Positions 9,260 through 18,653 of a stretch of DNA of 64,000 nucleotides are shown in pieces. Source of the DNA: Gammaproteobacteria bacterium (lineage in GTDB: Bacteria; Pseudomonadota; Gammaproteobacteria; Natronospirales; REEB76); contig DATEHU010000049.1 of the NCBI GenBank assembly GCA_035279405.1, positions 21,951-85,950 of the forward strand. Reading direction: 5' to 3'. The notes beneath the pieces are model-generated. The model worked only from the letters and a program-made list of their open reading frames with translations, was not told where the DNA came from and ran no database searches. A program made the position numbers and the translations under genes. Positions within the stretch are counted from its first letter, which is position 1. Each line of letters opens with the position of its first letter.

Positions 9260-10136
9260 AACTGCGGCAACGGCCACGCACGACATCGAACGTTGCAGCG
9301 ATCAACCCTTTCCATGCCACCCACGATCGGAATCGCATGCTCCGGACCGTTGCGCGGAGCGGTAGTGTCACGCAGCGCGCTGCCAGGAACAGAGCTATTT
9401 CAAAGCGGTTTTTAGCCAATTTGCGTGCAAGTAACCAATGTCCCCGGTTCAGGTGGTATTCGTAAAACAGCGAACCGTTTTTGGCACTGCCAGAGCCGGC
9501 ATGAACGACCACAGCGGACGGACACTGCACAACATCCACACCACGCGCTCGCAATTTGAGGCCGAGCATTACGTCCTCACCGTAAAAGAAGAAATCCTTG
9601 TCGAATAATGGTGACCCGGCCATCTCTGCGCGCAACAGCAAGCAGCAGCCGCTTGGATACCTTACGCAACCCGGCTGATACTTGCGCAACACGAGCGCAA
9701 ACATGCGTTGGTAATATCCAAAGAGCGAAGAGGCGGGAGCGCCCGGTCGTGGTCGCACCAGCGGCATTGATACATGCGCATTGCCCAAGCCTTGCACCAG
9801 TAGCGCCAATGCGCCGTGCTCCAAGCGTGCATCAGAGTTGATAAGCAATACGCTCGAGGGGCTGGCAGCCACAGCTCGCGTCAGTCCCGCATTCACACCT
9901 CGTGCAAATCCCATGTTCTGCCCGGACGTTACTACGTCTATTGTCAATCCCGACGTCTTTAACTCGTCCAAGTGAACTTGCATGGCTGCCAGGGACTTGC
10001 CGTCATCTTCGGAGTTGTCGACTACTACGGCGTGTCGTATGCCTTCGGCATGCAGCGAGCGTAGACAGGATATCGTCTGTGCCGGAGTGCGAAAATGCAG
10101 GGTGAGGCCAACAACTGGCATTACTTCATCATGCAT
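9240..10136 (-). CDS. Family 2 glycosyltransferase (rhamnosyltransferase-like)
   Basis: This is a 298-residue GT-A fold enzyme. The N-terminus gives VVGLTLHFRTPAQTISCLRSL, then VVVDNSEDDG, then NMGFARGVNAGL. VLLINSDARLEHGAL is the DXD-like metal/nucleotide-sugar site. GCCLLLRAEMAGSPLFDKDF and FFYGEDVMLGLKLRARG follow the pattern of WbbL-like rhamnosyl- or other deoxysugar transferases. The start is ATG 10136, which overlaps the methyltransferase stop by 8 bases, so the two are likely co-translated; a longer frame upstream is inside that gene. Donor and acceptor sugars are not known. It would act on the cytoplasmic face during assembly of a lipid-linked glycan. Confidence 0.85.
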   Translation of the reverse strand: MHDEVMPVVGLTLHFRTPAQTISCLRSLHAEGIRHAVVVDNSEDDGKSLAAMQVHLDELKTSGLTIDVVTSGQNMGFARGVNAGLTRAVAASPSSVLLINSDARLEHGALALLVQGLGNAHVSMPLVRPRPGAPASSLFGYYQRMFALVLRKYQPGCVRYPSGCCLLLRAEMAGSPLFDKDFFFYGEDVMLGLKLRARGVDVVQCPSAVVVHAGSGSAKNGSLFYEYHLNRGHWLLARKLAKNRFEIALFLAARCVTLPLRATVRSMRFRSWVAWKGLIAATFDVVRGRCRSFTPPAP

Positions 10137-11130
10137 GTTGTATTGCCGGCCGGCGTGCCATGACGATGGTCTCCTCACCCCAGCGGGGCGTAAGCGTCGA
10201 AAGCAAGTCGCCCACGCGACGGACGGTAGTCATCCACGCGCGAGAATGCGCTGTCCCCTCACGCTCAGCAATGCGAACCGACTCACGCCACAGCCCCGGA
10301 CTCTGCATGCCGCGCCGGACGAATCGTACGTCGGTAAACCCGGCGTGCTGCAACCACTCGCGCAGTTTCCGCTGGCTCGGGATCAGGAGGTGGAAGGGCG
10401 GGTGCAACCCTTTCCAGCCGCGTCCGAAAAGTGTGACGCCCAATGCACCGGGGTTTGGCAGTGCCAGCCAAAGCGTGCCACCGGGCTCAAGCAATGCCAG
10501 CAATTTACCGAGCAAACGCGACGGGTCAGTAACGTGCTCAATCACGTGATTCAGCGTGATGTAGGCGAACGACCTGTCTGGGTAGGCGGCCGTCCATACA
10601 TCACCCGCCACGACGTTCAGGCCCGCCTTCCGGCAAGTTGCAGCGGCAGCAGGATCCGGCTCGCAGCCTTGGGCTTCAATGCCCATTTCGACTGCGCGGC
10701 ACAGGAATGCACCGTTCCCACACCCCACGTCCAGCAGGCGCGTTTGCCCCCGGCATAATGCCATTGGGATATGGCGGCCGTACACATCCAGCTTCATCCG
10801 CAGCGGCGCGAGCGCTCCGAATACCCATGCGCCTGCACGCAGTGCGGGATGACGCCGCATGTGAAACCTTGCGTTCAAATAGCCACTGATGAGTCGCGCC
10901 ACCGGACCGCGTGCATTACCCGACGCGAAGTCATCCGGCTCGGATTCATGCGTGTAGTAACTCTCGTATGCTCTTGGCAGCGACTCATCATCGGGCCGCT
11001 CAATCAAGTACATGGAGCCGCAGTTACCACACCGAGCCACATTCCATATGTCCTCGAGCGCAAGCACGTCGTCGCGACGGGAATAGATTGCAGACACGAC
11101 TCTTGCCCCACAGGCGGGGCAAGCACGCAT
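10129..11130 (-). CDS. Class I SAM methyltransferase with N-terminal zinc ribbon
   Basis: The 333-residue product starts MRACPACGARV at 11130. Two pairs of cysteines, CPAC and CGNC, about 30 residues apart form an N-terminal zinc ribbon common in sugar- and antibiotic-cluster methyltransferases. The SAM-binding motif I is LLDVGCGNGAFLCRAVE, with the acidic EPDP after it. HVIEHVTDPSRLLGKLLALL is motif IV-like. The longer frame to 11307 overlaps the upstream glycosyltransferase and is rejected; the chosen start lies 4 bases after that gene's stop. By context it probably methylates a sugar of the glycan made here, but the acceptor cannot be read from sequence. Confidence 0.82.
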   Translation of the reverse strand: MRACPACGARVVSAIYSRRDDVLALEDIWNVARCGNCGSMYLIERPDDESLPRAYESYYTHESEPDDFASGNARGPVARLISGYLNARFHMRRHPALRAGAWVFGALAPLRMKLDVYGRHIPMALCRGQTRLLDVGCGNGAFLCRAVEMGIEAQGCEPDPAAAATCRKAGLNVVAGDVWTAAYPDRSFAYITLNHVIEHVTDPSRLLGKLLALLEPGGTLWLALPNPGALGVTLFGRGWKGLHPPFHLLIPSQRKLREWLQHAGFTDVRFVRRGMQSPGLWRESVRIAEREGTAHSRAWMTTVRRVGDLLSTLTPRWGEETIVMARRPAIQHA

Positions 11131-11134
11131 CAGA

Positions 11135-12187
11135 TCAAGTCGGCCGCGCGACCAGTGGGTGATTGCTGATGCAGGTTGCATACACATTCTCGTAAGCGGT
11201 GCACATCGCATCAATGGAAAATCTCTGCGCTGCCAGACTCCTGGCACTCCGAGATATCTTGCCGAACAACGCGCCGTCGTGCGCCAGTGTCCTCGCGGCA
11301 TTCGCAAACATCACGACGTCGTCTTGGCGGCACAGTATACCGGTAACGCCATCGTCGACGATTTCCGGTATCGAGGATGCCTGCACGGCGATCACCGGCA
11401 ATCCGCACGCCATCGCTTCCGCTGCGACCAGGCCAAAGCCTTCGCTGCGCGAGGGGAATAGCAACGCATCGGCTTCCTGCATGGCCGCGATCACGGCGTC
11501 CTCGCTTTTCAGCCTGCCGATATCGCGCATGTTGTCCGGCATGTCTCGCCGGTCCCGTTCGGCCGTCGTGCCGCTGGTATAACGCAGTTCAAATCCATTG
11601 CCGAGGTCGCGCATGATCGGAGCCAGCAGGTCCACACCTTTCAGCTTCTTCCAGCTTCCCACATACAACAGCCGGAATGGTTCGTCAGCGCGACGCTGGC
11701 GATTACCCGGTCGCCATCGATCGGTATCAATGCCGTTGTAGATGACCTGTATCGGCATATTCACCAAGGTTTGCATGGTGGTGTCGGCCACAAAGCGGCT
11801 GACTGCCACGACACGGTCGGCGCGACGCAGCACACGGCGTTCGTTGGGCGCGATCCAGTATCGGTGATACACGGCGCGGGCGGTCCCCTTGTAGGCCCTG
11901 GCATCAGGGTGGTGCACCGCGTGATGGATGGTCGCAACCACGGGCAAGCTTGTCGGCAGAAACCGTGAATGCAACCAGGTGTTGACGTGCACAACATTGG
12001 CCCAGACCGGAGGTGGTGGAATGGGGACGGTCCATGGCGCGTACTCCGCGTGCAGCGGCAGCCAGGTGATTTCAGCACGCATGCCGCGCTCGATCAGCCC
12101 GTTGGCAAGCCGCTGTGTAAATACATCCGCACCTGTTCTAGCGCGCACCGCCGGCAACCAGACTGCAGGCCCTCGCCTGGCGTTCAT
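11135..12187 (-). CDS. Family 4 (GT-B) glycosyltransferase
   Basis: The 350-residue protein has the two-Rossmann GT-B layout. The C-terminal half shows LLYVGSWKKLKGVDLLAPI and the EX7E region EGFGLVAAEAMACGLPVIAV, followed by SIPEIVDDGVTGILC, the nucleotide-sugar site of GT4 enzymes. The N-terminal half begins MNARRGPAVWLPAVRARTGA and carries HAVHHPD, a glycine/acceptor loop equivalent. It is one of two GT4 genes in the block, 4 bases upstream of the methyltransferase and 183 bases downstream of the other GT4. It probably adds a hexose to a membrane-linked glycan; specificity is unknown. Confidence 0.85.
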   Translation of the reverse strand: MNARRGPAVWLPAVRARTGADVFTQRLANGLIERGMRAEITWLPLHAEYAPWTVPIPPPPVWANVVHVNTWLHSRFLPTSLPVVATIHHAVHHPDARAYKGTARAVYHRYWIAPNERRVLRRADRVVAVSRFVADTTMQTLVNMPIQVIYNGIDTDRWRPGNRQRRADEPFRLLYVGSWKKLKGVDLLAPIMRDLGNGFELRYTSGTTAERDRRDMPDNMRDIGRLKSEDAVIAAMQEADALLFPSRSEGFGLVAAEAMACGLPVIAVQASSIPEIVDDGVTGILCRQDDVVMFANAARTLAHDGALFGKISRSARSLAAQRFSIDAMCTAYENVYATCISNHPLVARPT

Positions 12188-12370
12188 GCGGCTAGTGTGT
12201 CGAAGCGGTAAATCAAGGCAGGATTAATCCGGAGCAATGGCATCACCGCTGAATCAGGCGCGTTGCCCGTCAGGCGTTCAATCATCAGGGCCTTGCAGTC
12301 GTGCGATGACAAGTCGAGCATTGCATGCGGCTGACATTCCAGGCTGTGTGTGTTCATGTCTGCCCGAATA

Positions 12371-13519
12371 TCAGCGTAGCTGTGGGACGACGTGCGCCAG
12401 CTGTGCGACGATTTGTATGCCAAATTCCGGCCAGGCGAATTGCTGGGCAAACTCAATGCTGCTGGCATGCAACGCATCGCGGCCGGCGAGAATACGCAAT
12501 ACGCTGTCTGCAAAAGCCGTGTAATCGCCGGGCGCAACAAGATGCCCGGAGCGATCTTCTGCGACGGCATCAACGACACCGCCGGTGGCAAACGCCACCG
12601 TGGGCAGTCCGTTTGCCGCAGCCTCCACGGCCACCATGCCGAAGCCTTCCGGGTCACCCCCGATTTCCCGCACGGGAAATACATGCACGTCCGCGGCAGC
12701 GTAAATTGTGCTGAGTTCGTCATAGTCGGTAATCACACCCAGGAAGCGGATGTTGCCGGCCACGCCCGCTGCTGCAGCCGCAGCGGTGATGCTCTCCGGC
12801 GTTTGCGCTTGGGCGTGCAAGGCCTGTCGGGGTGGAGCGCCGACGATCAGCAGCGCCGTGTCCGGAGAATGCGCCACGATACGCGGCAGGCAATGGGCGA
12901 CGAACTCTCTTAGCCCTTTGCGGCTGGAGAGTCTGCCTACGGACAGCAGTACGGGTTTGTCCCCAAGCGCATGCCGCAGCCGGAAATCATGCAGGCGCTG
13001 TGGATTTATCTTCGGGTCTGGCAGCGTGACTCCGGGGTGTACGATGCCGATACGCTCGGGCGATACACCCGCTGCGCGGCATCCATCGGCTGTGGCACGA
13101 CTGTTGGCGATGACGCGCTGCATGCGCCTGATTGCCGGCAGCCACAGTGCACGGTAAATCGCGTTCTTGGCCGCGACATCCAGCCCATGTACGTAGACTG
13201 CGGTGTGAGCGTTGCAGCGGCGTGCGGCGGAACGGGCCAGTGGTGCGGTGAGTCCGCTTCCCGCGATTACGATATCCGGTCGCCAATGTTCGGCTGCGTG
13301 CCGTGCCAGTTGTCGCGCGCGCACAAGATATCGGACCAGGGGTTTCAGAGGTGCCTCGAGGACTTGAACGTGTTTTGGCGCCAGGGCGGCGGACCCGACC
13401 GGGCCGACCACGCGTACTTCGGCGCGTTTTGCCAACTCGTCTGCCATATGCCAGTTCAGGCGCTCCATCCCGCCCACCAACGGCGGCAGGTTGCGGGTTA
13501 TCAGCAGGATGCGTGTCAC
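12371..13519 (-). CDS. Family 4 (GT-B) glycosyltransferase, mannosyltransferase-like
   Basis: The 382-residue protein begins MTRILLITRNLPPLVGGMER, the usual N-terminal beta strand and glycine-rich acceptor loop of GT4 enzymes such as PimB-like mannosyltransferases. Further motifs are YVHGLDV, RVIANSRATADGCRAAGV, LLSVGRLSSRKGLREFV and the donor-site segment EGFGMVAVEAAANGLPTVAF with GGVVDAVAEDRSGHLV. It lies 18 bases downstream of the DPM1-like gene. About 180 bases without a recognisable gene follow before the next GT4. Donor and acceptor are not known. Confidence 0.86.
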   Translation of the reverse strand: MTRILLITRNLPPLVGGMERLNWHMADELAKRAEVRVVGPVGSAALAPKHVQVLEAPLKPLVRYLVRARQLARHAAEHWRPDIVIAGSGLTAPLARSAARRCNAHTAVYVHGLDVAAKNAIYRALWLPAIRRMQRVIANSRATADGCRAAGVSPERIGIVHPGVTLPDPKINPQRLHDFRLRHALGDKPVLLSVGRLSSRKGLREFVAHCLPRIVAHSPDTALLIVGAPPRQALHAQAQTPESITAAAAAAGVAGNIRFLGVITDYDELSTIYAAADVHVFPVREIGGDPEGFGMVAVEAAANGLPTVAFATGGVVDAVAEDRSGHLVAPGDYTAFADSVLRILAGRDALHASSIEFAQQFAWPEFGIQIVAQLAHVVPQLR

Positions 13520-13537
13520 CAGTCTACAGTCCGTGCG

Positions 13538-14410
13538 TCAGTTTTTATTGCCACGGATGAACAACAGGTTGGTAATCTGTTCCGATATCAGGCCGATAAG
13601 AAATACCAGCACGGCCGTGACAAACAGCAACGCGCTCATGACGGTGAAATGATGAGTCGAGATAAAGGTGTAGATGTACCACGCCAATCCAAGCAGAAAG
13701 AACACGACACTGATCGGCAGGAATATCTTCAGCGGCGAATACAGGGTCGCAACCTTGAATATGATGAGCAGAAAACGTATGCCATCGTGCAGCGGCCGGA
13801 TGTGGCTTTTGCCGATGCGCTTTGCGGCGGCAATCGGTACATAAGCGATACCGTAACCGGCGCGGAAAAACGCCATGGTGCTGGTAGTGGGATAGGAAAA
13901 AGTGTTGGGCAGCAGATGCAGGAATTCCCTGAATCGTTCCGCCCTGACGGCGCGAAACCCGGAAGTCAGGTCCTGGATGCGGTGCCCAACCATCCAGCTT
14001 GCTAGCAGGTTATAAACACCGTTCGCAAAACTGCGCCCGAATGAAGCCTGGGAATTGCGGGTGCGCGCGCCGACCACCATGTCAAAGCCTTGTTCGAGAC
14101 ACTCCAGTAAACGGGCAATGTCATTCGGATTATGCTGGCCGTCGGCATCCATGAACACCAGAATATCGCCGCCGGCAGCGCGCACTCCGGATTTGATGGC
14201 CGCACCATTGCCCATGGAATAGGGGTGGTGGATGATCCGGGCCCCGCATTCGCTTGACACTTTGGCGGTGGCGTCTCTGGAGCCGTCATCCACCACCAAC
14301 AGTTCGGCTTGCGGATAGAGCTTATGCAGACTGCCCAGCACGCTGGGTAGTGCCGCAGCTTCATCTTTGGCGGGCAAAATGATACTGAGTGACGGGAATT
14401 GCTTTGACAT
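13538..14410 (-). CDS. Polyprenyl-phosphate sugar transferase (GT2, DPM1/GtrB-like) with C-terminal membrane segments
   Basis: The 290-residue protein has a GT2 catalytic domain at residues 1-210: LSIILPAKDEAAALPSVLG, ELLVVDDGSRDAT, GNGAAIKSGVRAAGGDILVF and the metal-binding MDADGQHNP. The QDLTSGFRAVRAERF segment is typical of dolichyl/undecaprenyl-phosphate hexose synthases. Two hydrophobic segments close the protein (about 220-245 and 252-275), as in GtrB/ArnC-like enzymes. In the family it transfers a sugar from a nucleotide donor to polyprenyl phosphate on the inner face. It sits directly downstream of two GT-C membrane proteins, which as a class use polyprenyl-phosphate sugars, so it is the likely donor maker for them (inference). 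Confidence 0.88.
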   Translation of the reverse strand: MSKQFPSLSIILPAKDEAAALPSVLGSLHKLYPQAELLVVDDGSRDATAKVSSECGARIIHHPYSMGNGAAIKSGVRAAGGDILVFMDADGQHNPNDIARLLECLEQGFDMVVGARTRNSQASFGRSFANGVYNLLASWMVGHRIQDLTSGFRAVRAERFREFLHLLPNTFSYPTTSTMAFFRAGYGIAYVPIAAAKRIGKSHIRPLHDGIRFLLIIFKVATLYSPLKIFLPISVVFFLLGLAWYIYTFISTHHFTVMSALLFVTAVLVFLIGLISEQITNLLFIRGNKN

Positions 14411-14452
14411 GGAATATGCTCGGTCCCCGAACCGCGCGGCACTATAGCATTG

Positions 14453-16471
14453 TCAATCGCCGCTCGCAGCGCCCGGCGCCGGCGGCACCGGTCTGGTGGT
14501 TGCCTCGGGCACCCGCTCGAGGTCATCAATCTGCTTTTGCAGATTGGCAATGGTTGCGCGTAGATTGCCCAGCTGGTTGAGCGCGCGGACTTTCTGCAAA
14601 TCGCGCTCCGCCCTGGCCGGATCCTGCAGGGCAATATCCAGGATGACCACGTTGATGCGGTATTGGGGCTCGGACGGCACCGCGTCAGCGGCCTGTTGCA
14701 TGAGGCTGCGGCTTTTTTTCAGGTCCTTGTCCTGTCCCTGGCCGAGGAAATTCCCGTAATCGGTAAGAATGTTTGCGTAGGTGCCGGAAACCTTCCGCAG
14801 GCGCGGATTCGCCATGGCCGCTTCGAACAGCGCGCGCAGTGCCGATGGCGGGAAATGGCAATTATCGGCGTTCTGGCACTGAACCAGCGCCACCAGCCCC
14901 TGCTGATCGGAAGCCGAAATGGGACGGGTGCGCAGGCGCTGCGCCATGTGGGCAAAGTTGGCCGGATCGTTGTTCCCGGTGGTCTGGCTTTCAAGCAGCG
15001 CGAGCGCGGCGCCCGCGATGATGCCGGAATTGGGCAAGTCCGCCGAATGCCGCAGGGCCTCAATGGCCGCAGGCAAAAGTTTATTTTCTCCCGCCAAAAC
15101 CTCATTGGTCAGCGCTTCACCGAGTGCATAGGTGGCATAGGGCGAACGTGGATGATTGGCTGCCTGTACTTCCACGAGCGACAGTGTGCTGCGCCAGATA
15201 TAGGCGCGCATACCGGTGAGCGCGCCGAAGGTGAGGGTGAATGCGACCAGGATGCCGACGCGCAGCGGCGTTTTGATATAGCGCGAGGGCTCAGTGAGGA
15301 TGAAACCGAACACTGCGACGAGCACGCCCATGTCCGCTAGGTAATTGCGGTGCTCGAAGGCGATCTCCAGCGGAAAAACCGTGGACTCCAGCAGCTGGCC
15401 GGTGAAAAACCAGAGAATGCCGAAACAGATCCAGGGCCGCCGGTTGCGGGTGAATGCAGCGGCCACGAGCAACGCCACGAGGCCGAGGATGGACAGCAGC
15501 GTGGTGACCGGCGCCAGCAGGCCTTGAGAAATCGGGATGTCATCGTGATACAGGCCCAGATCCGGCAGGCGCGGGTACAGCGTCCAGCGGATGTAATCCC
15601 AGACCACGCGCGACTCGGTGAGCAGCCGTTCGCCGAGGGTGTAATCCCGGCTGGCATAGCTGAACGCCAGGCCATGATGCAGGACGAACAGCCAGAGAAT
15701 GCCGATGCCCAGCGGCAGCGCCAGAAACACCAGATAAAAAATCCACAGCCCGTAGCGTGACAGGACCTTTACGGATCCCCCCGGGTCTGCTGGCTGAATG
15801 GCAAAGCGGAATACGCAGAACTCCAGCACCAGCAGATAGACCGGCAGCAGCACGGCGGTCTCTTTGCTGGCAAATGCCAGCAGGCCGGCGACGGCAGTAC
15901 CGGGAAAAATCCACCACCAGCCCCTGTGCCCGGACAACAGCCGCAGCCGGCCGTGGCAATACAGCACGCAGCCCAGCAGCATGAAGAGCGAACACAAGCT
16001 GGTTTCGCGCTGCACCACGTACAGCACGGCGGTGACATTCAGCGGATGCAGCAGCCAGGCGCCGGTGCACAACAACGGCAGCCATTGTGCTGCGGCGGCC
16101 GATGCGATGGCTCCGGTGCGGTGCCAGAAGCCAAAAACCTGTTGCAGCAGGACCAGAAACAGCAGCCCGCACAACAAATGAATGGCGAGATTCACCGCCT
16201 TGAAAGCGGAGGGTTCCAGTCCTGCGAAATAGATGTTCAGCGCAAACGACAGCGAGCTGAGCGGCCGTCGCGTGGGCCCGGCATCGGAAGACAACGCCGC
16301 GTGCATGAACTGGTCCCAGCGCAGGCTGTGGATGGCCAGCGCGCCGTTTTGGACTACGTTGGTGATGTCATCGAAAACGAACGGTCCGCGCAGGCCCGGG
16401 AAATAGGCCGCCACGGTCAGGATCAGGATTCCTGCAATCGCGGCATACGTGTAGATCCGGCGCGGGAACAT
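14453..16471 (-). CDS. GT-C superfamily membrane glycosyltransferase (TMTC-like), copy 1; probable pilin O-glycosyltransferase
   Basis: The 672-residue protein has roughly 10-12 membrane segments in the first 430 residues and a soluble, helical, repeat-rich (TPR-like) C-terminal third. Shortly after the first helix comes FVFDDITNVVQN (D34-D35), the acidic pair placed as in GT-C enzymes that use polyprenyl-phosphate sugars. Other conserved blocks are LHPLNVTAVLYVVQRETS and YTLGERLLTESRVVWDY, then LGLYHDDIP and LEIAFEHRNYLADMG. The neighbouring gene 16573-18579 is a clear paralogue sharing all of these blocks. Position downstream of pilA suggests action on pilin on the periplasmic side, like other pilA-linked transferases, but this is inference. 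The name could also be a generic O-mannosyl/TPR protein. Confidence 0.75.
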   Translation of the reverse strand: MFPRRIYTYAAIAGILILTVAAYFPGLRGPFVFDDITNVVQNGALAIHSLRWDQFMHAALSSDAGPTRRPLSSLSFALNIYFAGLEPSAFKAVNLAIHLLCGLLFLVLLQQVFGFWHRTGAIASAAAAQWLPLLCTGAWLLHPLNVTAVLYVVQRETSLCSLFMLLGCVLYCHGRLRLLSGHRGWWWIFPGTAVAGLLAFASKETAVLLPVYLLVLEFCVFRFAIQPADPGGSVKVLSRYGLWIFYLVFLALPLGIGILWLFVLHHGLAFSYASRDYTLGERLLTESRVVWDYIRWTLYPRLPDLGLYHDDIPISQGLLAPVTTLLSILGLVALLVAAAFTRNRRPWICFGILWFFTGQLLESTVFPLEIAFEHRNYLADMGVLVAVFGFILTEPSRYIKTPLRVGILVAFTLTFGALTGMRAYIWRSTLSLVEVQAANHPRSPYATYALGEALTNEVLAGENKLLPAAIEALRHSADLPNSGIIAGAALALLESQTTGNNDPANFAHMAQRLRTRPISASDQQGLVALVQCQNADNCHFPPSALRALFEAAMANPRLRKVSGTYANILTDYGNFLGQGQDKDLKKSRSLMQQAADAVPSEPQYRINVVILDIALQDPARAERDLQKVRALNQLGNLRATIANLQKQIDDLERVPEATTRPVPPAPGAASGD

Positions 16472-16572
16472 GCAGGGATGAATTCAGGTGTTGCCGGGCA
16501 ACTCAGGATAACCCATGCCCGGAAAATTTGTCGCGTAATCGGTGTTCACAAGTCGGTGGTTATGCGTGGCTG

Positions 16573-18579
16573 TCAGTGGAGTGTTTTGGCACCCGGTGTC
16601 CCATTCGTTTCCGGCGTCTCGTCATTGGCGCGGGTGCGTGCGCTCGCCAGACGTTCGTTGAGTTGCCGGATATCGGTATCCAGGTGGCCGAGAAAGTTGA
16701 GCCGCTTGAGCGCCTGTATCTGCTGCTCAGCGGCCGGCAAATCCCCGGTGACTATGTAACCTTTTGCCAGATTGATGCGGTAGATCGGAACTGTTGGAGC
16801 CAAGGCCGCTGCTTTTTCCAGGGTAGCGACCACCTCGTTCAGCGGCCGGCCGGTGAAAGTCAGATAATTGCCGTAAATTACCCAGAAGTTCGGATTGCTG
16901 AGTGTCGTACGCGCACGGCTTCCCGGCCTGAGCACGCTGTCGAACAGCACACCAGCCTGTGGCATTAGCACCTTGCAGCTTGTGGGAAGACAGTTCACCA
17001 GACTGTCGAACGAGGCCTCGTCCTGCGAATTGAAAGGCAGGTTCTGCAACAGCCATTGGGCATGATTCTCCCAAGCGGGTTCGATGGGCAAATTCAATCC
17101 GGCCGCCACGATCATCATGGCCACGTCCGGCATGATGTCGTTGCTGAGCTTGGCGCTCTTGGCCAGCGTCTGCACCGCAAGCTCCGGATTTTTCAAGTTA
17201 CCTCTCAAGGCCAGATTGGCATAAACCTGGCCGAGTCCGTACTGTGCGCGCTGCGACTGGGGATGATGCAGGGTTTCGTAATACGAGAAGCTCAACGGGT
17301 CTTTCCACTCCCAGGATCGCAGCAACAAGGCGCCAAACAGCACCGGCAGGATGATGGCCGCGAGCGTCCAGCTCAGTGAAGCGCGCAGATACCTGCGGCC
17401 GGTGTGGACCGGCAACAGCAACAGGCTGAAGAACGCCAGAATCAGGCCGTAGTCGGGCAGGTAATTGCGATGCTCGAACGCGAGTTCCAGCGGCAGCACC
17501 GTGGATTCCATCATCTGCCCGGCGAAGAAAAACAGGATGCCGAGACACACAAGCGGGCGTTTGCGACGCTGCCAGAATGCCAATGCCAACATTGCGATCA
17601 GCGCCAACAGGCTCCAGAGCGTGGTCAGCGGATGCAGCAGGCCCGTGGAGGCCCGGATGTCGTCGTGATACAGCGCCAGCTCGCGGATGTCGGGAAAGAA
17701 GGTCCATTTCACGTACAGCAACACCACCCGGAACTCGGTCAAGACCCTTTCCGGCAGGGTGAAATCGCGGCCTGCAAAACCCTCCCAGAAACGCTGGTGG
17801 ATGAGCAGGGCGCCGCCCGCCAGTCCCGGCAACACCAGTCCCAGCGCATAAAATGCCAGCACATTTCTCGACGTCTGTCCGTGCTGGTTGCGGAAGCCGA
17901 ACACCAGCCACTCGATGACCAGCAGATAGAGCGGCAGCAGCGCCGCATCTTCTTTGCAGAACAGCCCGATCACGCCGAACAGGGGTGTGAGCAGCCATAC
18001 CAGCGGCCAGCCGCGTCGGCCGGCGAGGGAGCGCTCGCGGCCGTACATGTAGGCCAGCATGGCCGCCAGCGTGCACAGCGCGGCGAGACTGGTCATGCGC
18101 TGCACGATGTAGAGCACGGCGGTGAGATTCAACGGATGCAGCGCCCACGCCGCGGCGATGATCACGCTCGCCCAGTTGAGGGTGCTGGAACTCCACTCGA
18201 ACCCGTAACGGCGCCGGCAGTTGCTGAGCATCCGCCGGGTGAGCCAAAGCACGAGCAGCGCATTCGCCAGGTGGATGACCACGTTCACGAGCTTGAAGGA
18301 ATACGGGTGCGGTCCGAAAATGTACAGGTTGAGCGCGAAGCTCAGCATGCTGATGGGCCGGTACAGCGGACCGGAGCGCACCGAGAAGGCCGCACGCAAC
18401 AGCTCGTGCACACTCAGATGGTCGAGCGGCAGGAACGGGTTCATGACGATGTTGGTGATATCGTCGAACATGAAATCCCCGCTCAGCCCCGGCGCGTAGG
18501 CCAGCGCCACGGCCGCGAGCAGGGCCGGCACGGCGATCGTCAGCAGCAGGCGCTGCACGCGCAGAGTCGGGGATTTCAC
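16573..18579 (-). CDS. GT-C superfamily membrane glycosyltransferase (TMTC-like), copy 2; probable pilin O-glycosyltransferase
   Basis: The 668-residue protein is a paralogue of the next gene downstream. It shows FMFDDITNIVMNPF (D39-D40), YRPISMLSFALNLYIFGPHP, LHPLNLTAVLYIVQRMTS, FTLPERVLTEFRVVLLYVKW, LALYHDDIRAS and LELAFEHRNYLPDYG. A TPR-like soluble C-terminus of about 200 residues follows the last membrane segment. It is separated from pilA by a factor-independent terminator, so expression probably depends on read-through or an own promoter. The paralogues have diverged, which fits two different acceptors (two pilins are present) or two different sugars. Function is inferred from fold motifs and from the pilin next door. 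Confidence 0.75.
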   Translation of the reverse strand: MKSPTLRVQRLLLTIAVPALLAAVALAYAPGLSGDFMFDDITNIVMNPFLPLDHLSVHELLRAAFSVRSGPLYRPISMLSFALNLYIFGPHPYSFKLVNVVIHLANALLVLWLTRRMLSNCRRRYGFEWSSSTLNWASVIIAAAWALHPLNLTAVLYIVQRMTSLAALCTLAAMLAYMYGRERSLAGRRGWPLVWLLTPLFGVIGLFCKEDAALLPLYLLVIEWLVFGFRNQHGQTSRNVLAFYALGLVLPGLAGGALLIHQRFWEGFAGRDFTLPERVLTEFRVVLLYVKWTFFPDIRELALYHDDIRASTGLLHPLTTLWSLLALIAMLALAFWQRRKRPLVCLGILFFFAGQMMESTVLPLELAFEHRNYLPDYGLILAFFSLLLLPVHTGRRYLRASLSWTLAAIILPVLFGALLLRSWEWKDPLSFSYYETLHHPQSQRAQYGLGQVYANLALRGNLKNPELAVQTLAKSAKLSNDIMPDVAMMIVAAGLNLPIEPAWENHAQWLLQNLPFNSQDEASFDSLVNCLPTSCKVLMPQAGVLFDSVLRPGSRARTTLSNPNFWVIYGNYLTFTGRPLNEVVATLEKAAALAPTVPIYRINLAKGYIVTGDLPAAEQQIQALKRLNFLGHLDTDIRQLNERLASARTRANDETPETNGTPGAKTLH

Positions 18580-18596
18580 GCTATCAGCGTCCGGGC

Positions 18597-18626
18597 AAAA
18601 AAATGCCCCGGCTGAAAGCCGGGGCA
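18597..18626 (-). terminator. Factor-independent terminator of pilA copy 1
   Basis: A perfect 10-base stem (18604-18613 with 18617-18626, arms TGCCCCGGCT/AGCCGGGGCA) has a 3-base loop and, read on the minus strand, is followed at once by seven T residues (18603-18597). It lies between the stop of the pilin gene at 18654 and the start of the GT-C gene at 18579. It should end the abundant pilin message while letting some transcripts continue into the glycosylation genes. Confidence 0.9.
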
Positions 18627-18653
18627 GGAATCATACCAAACAAAGTGCGTCGT

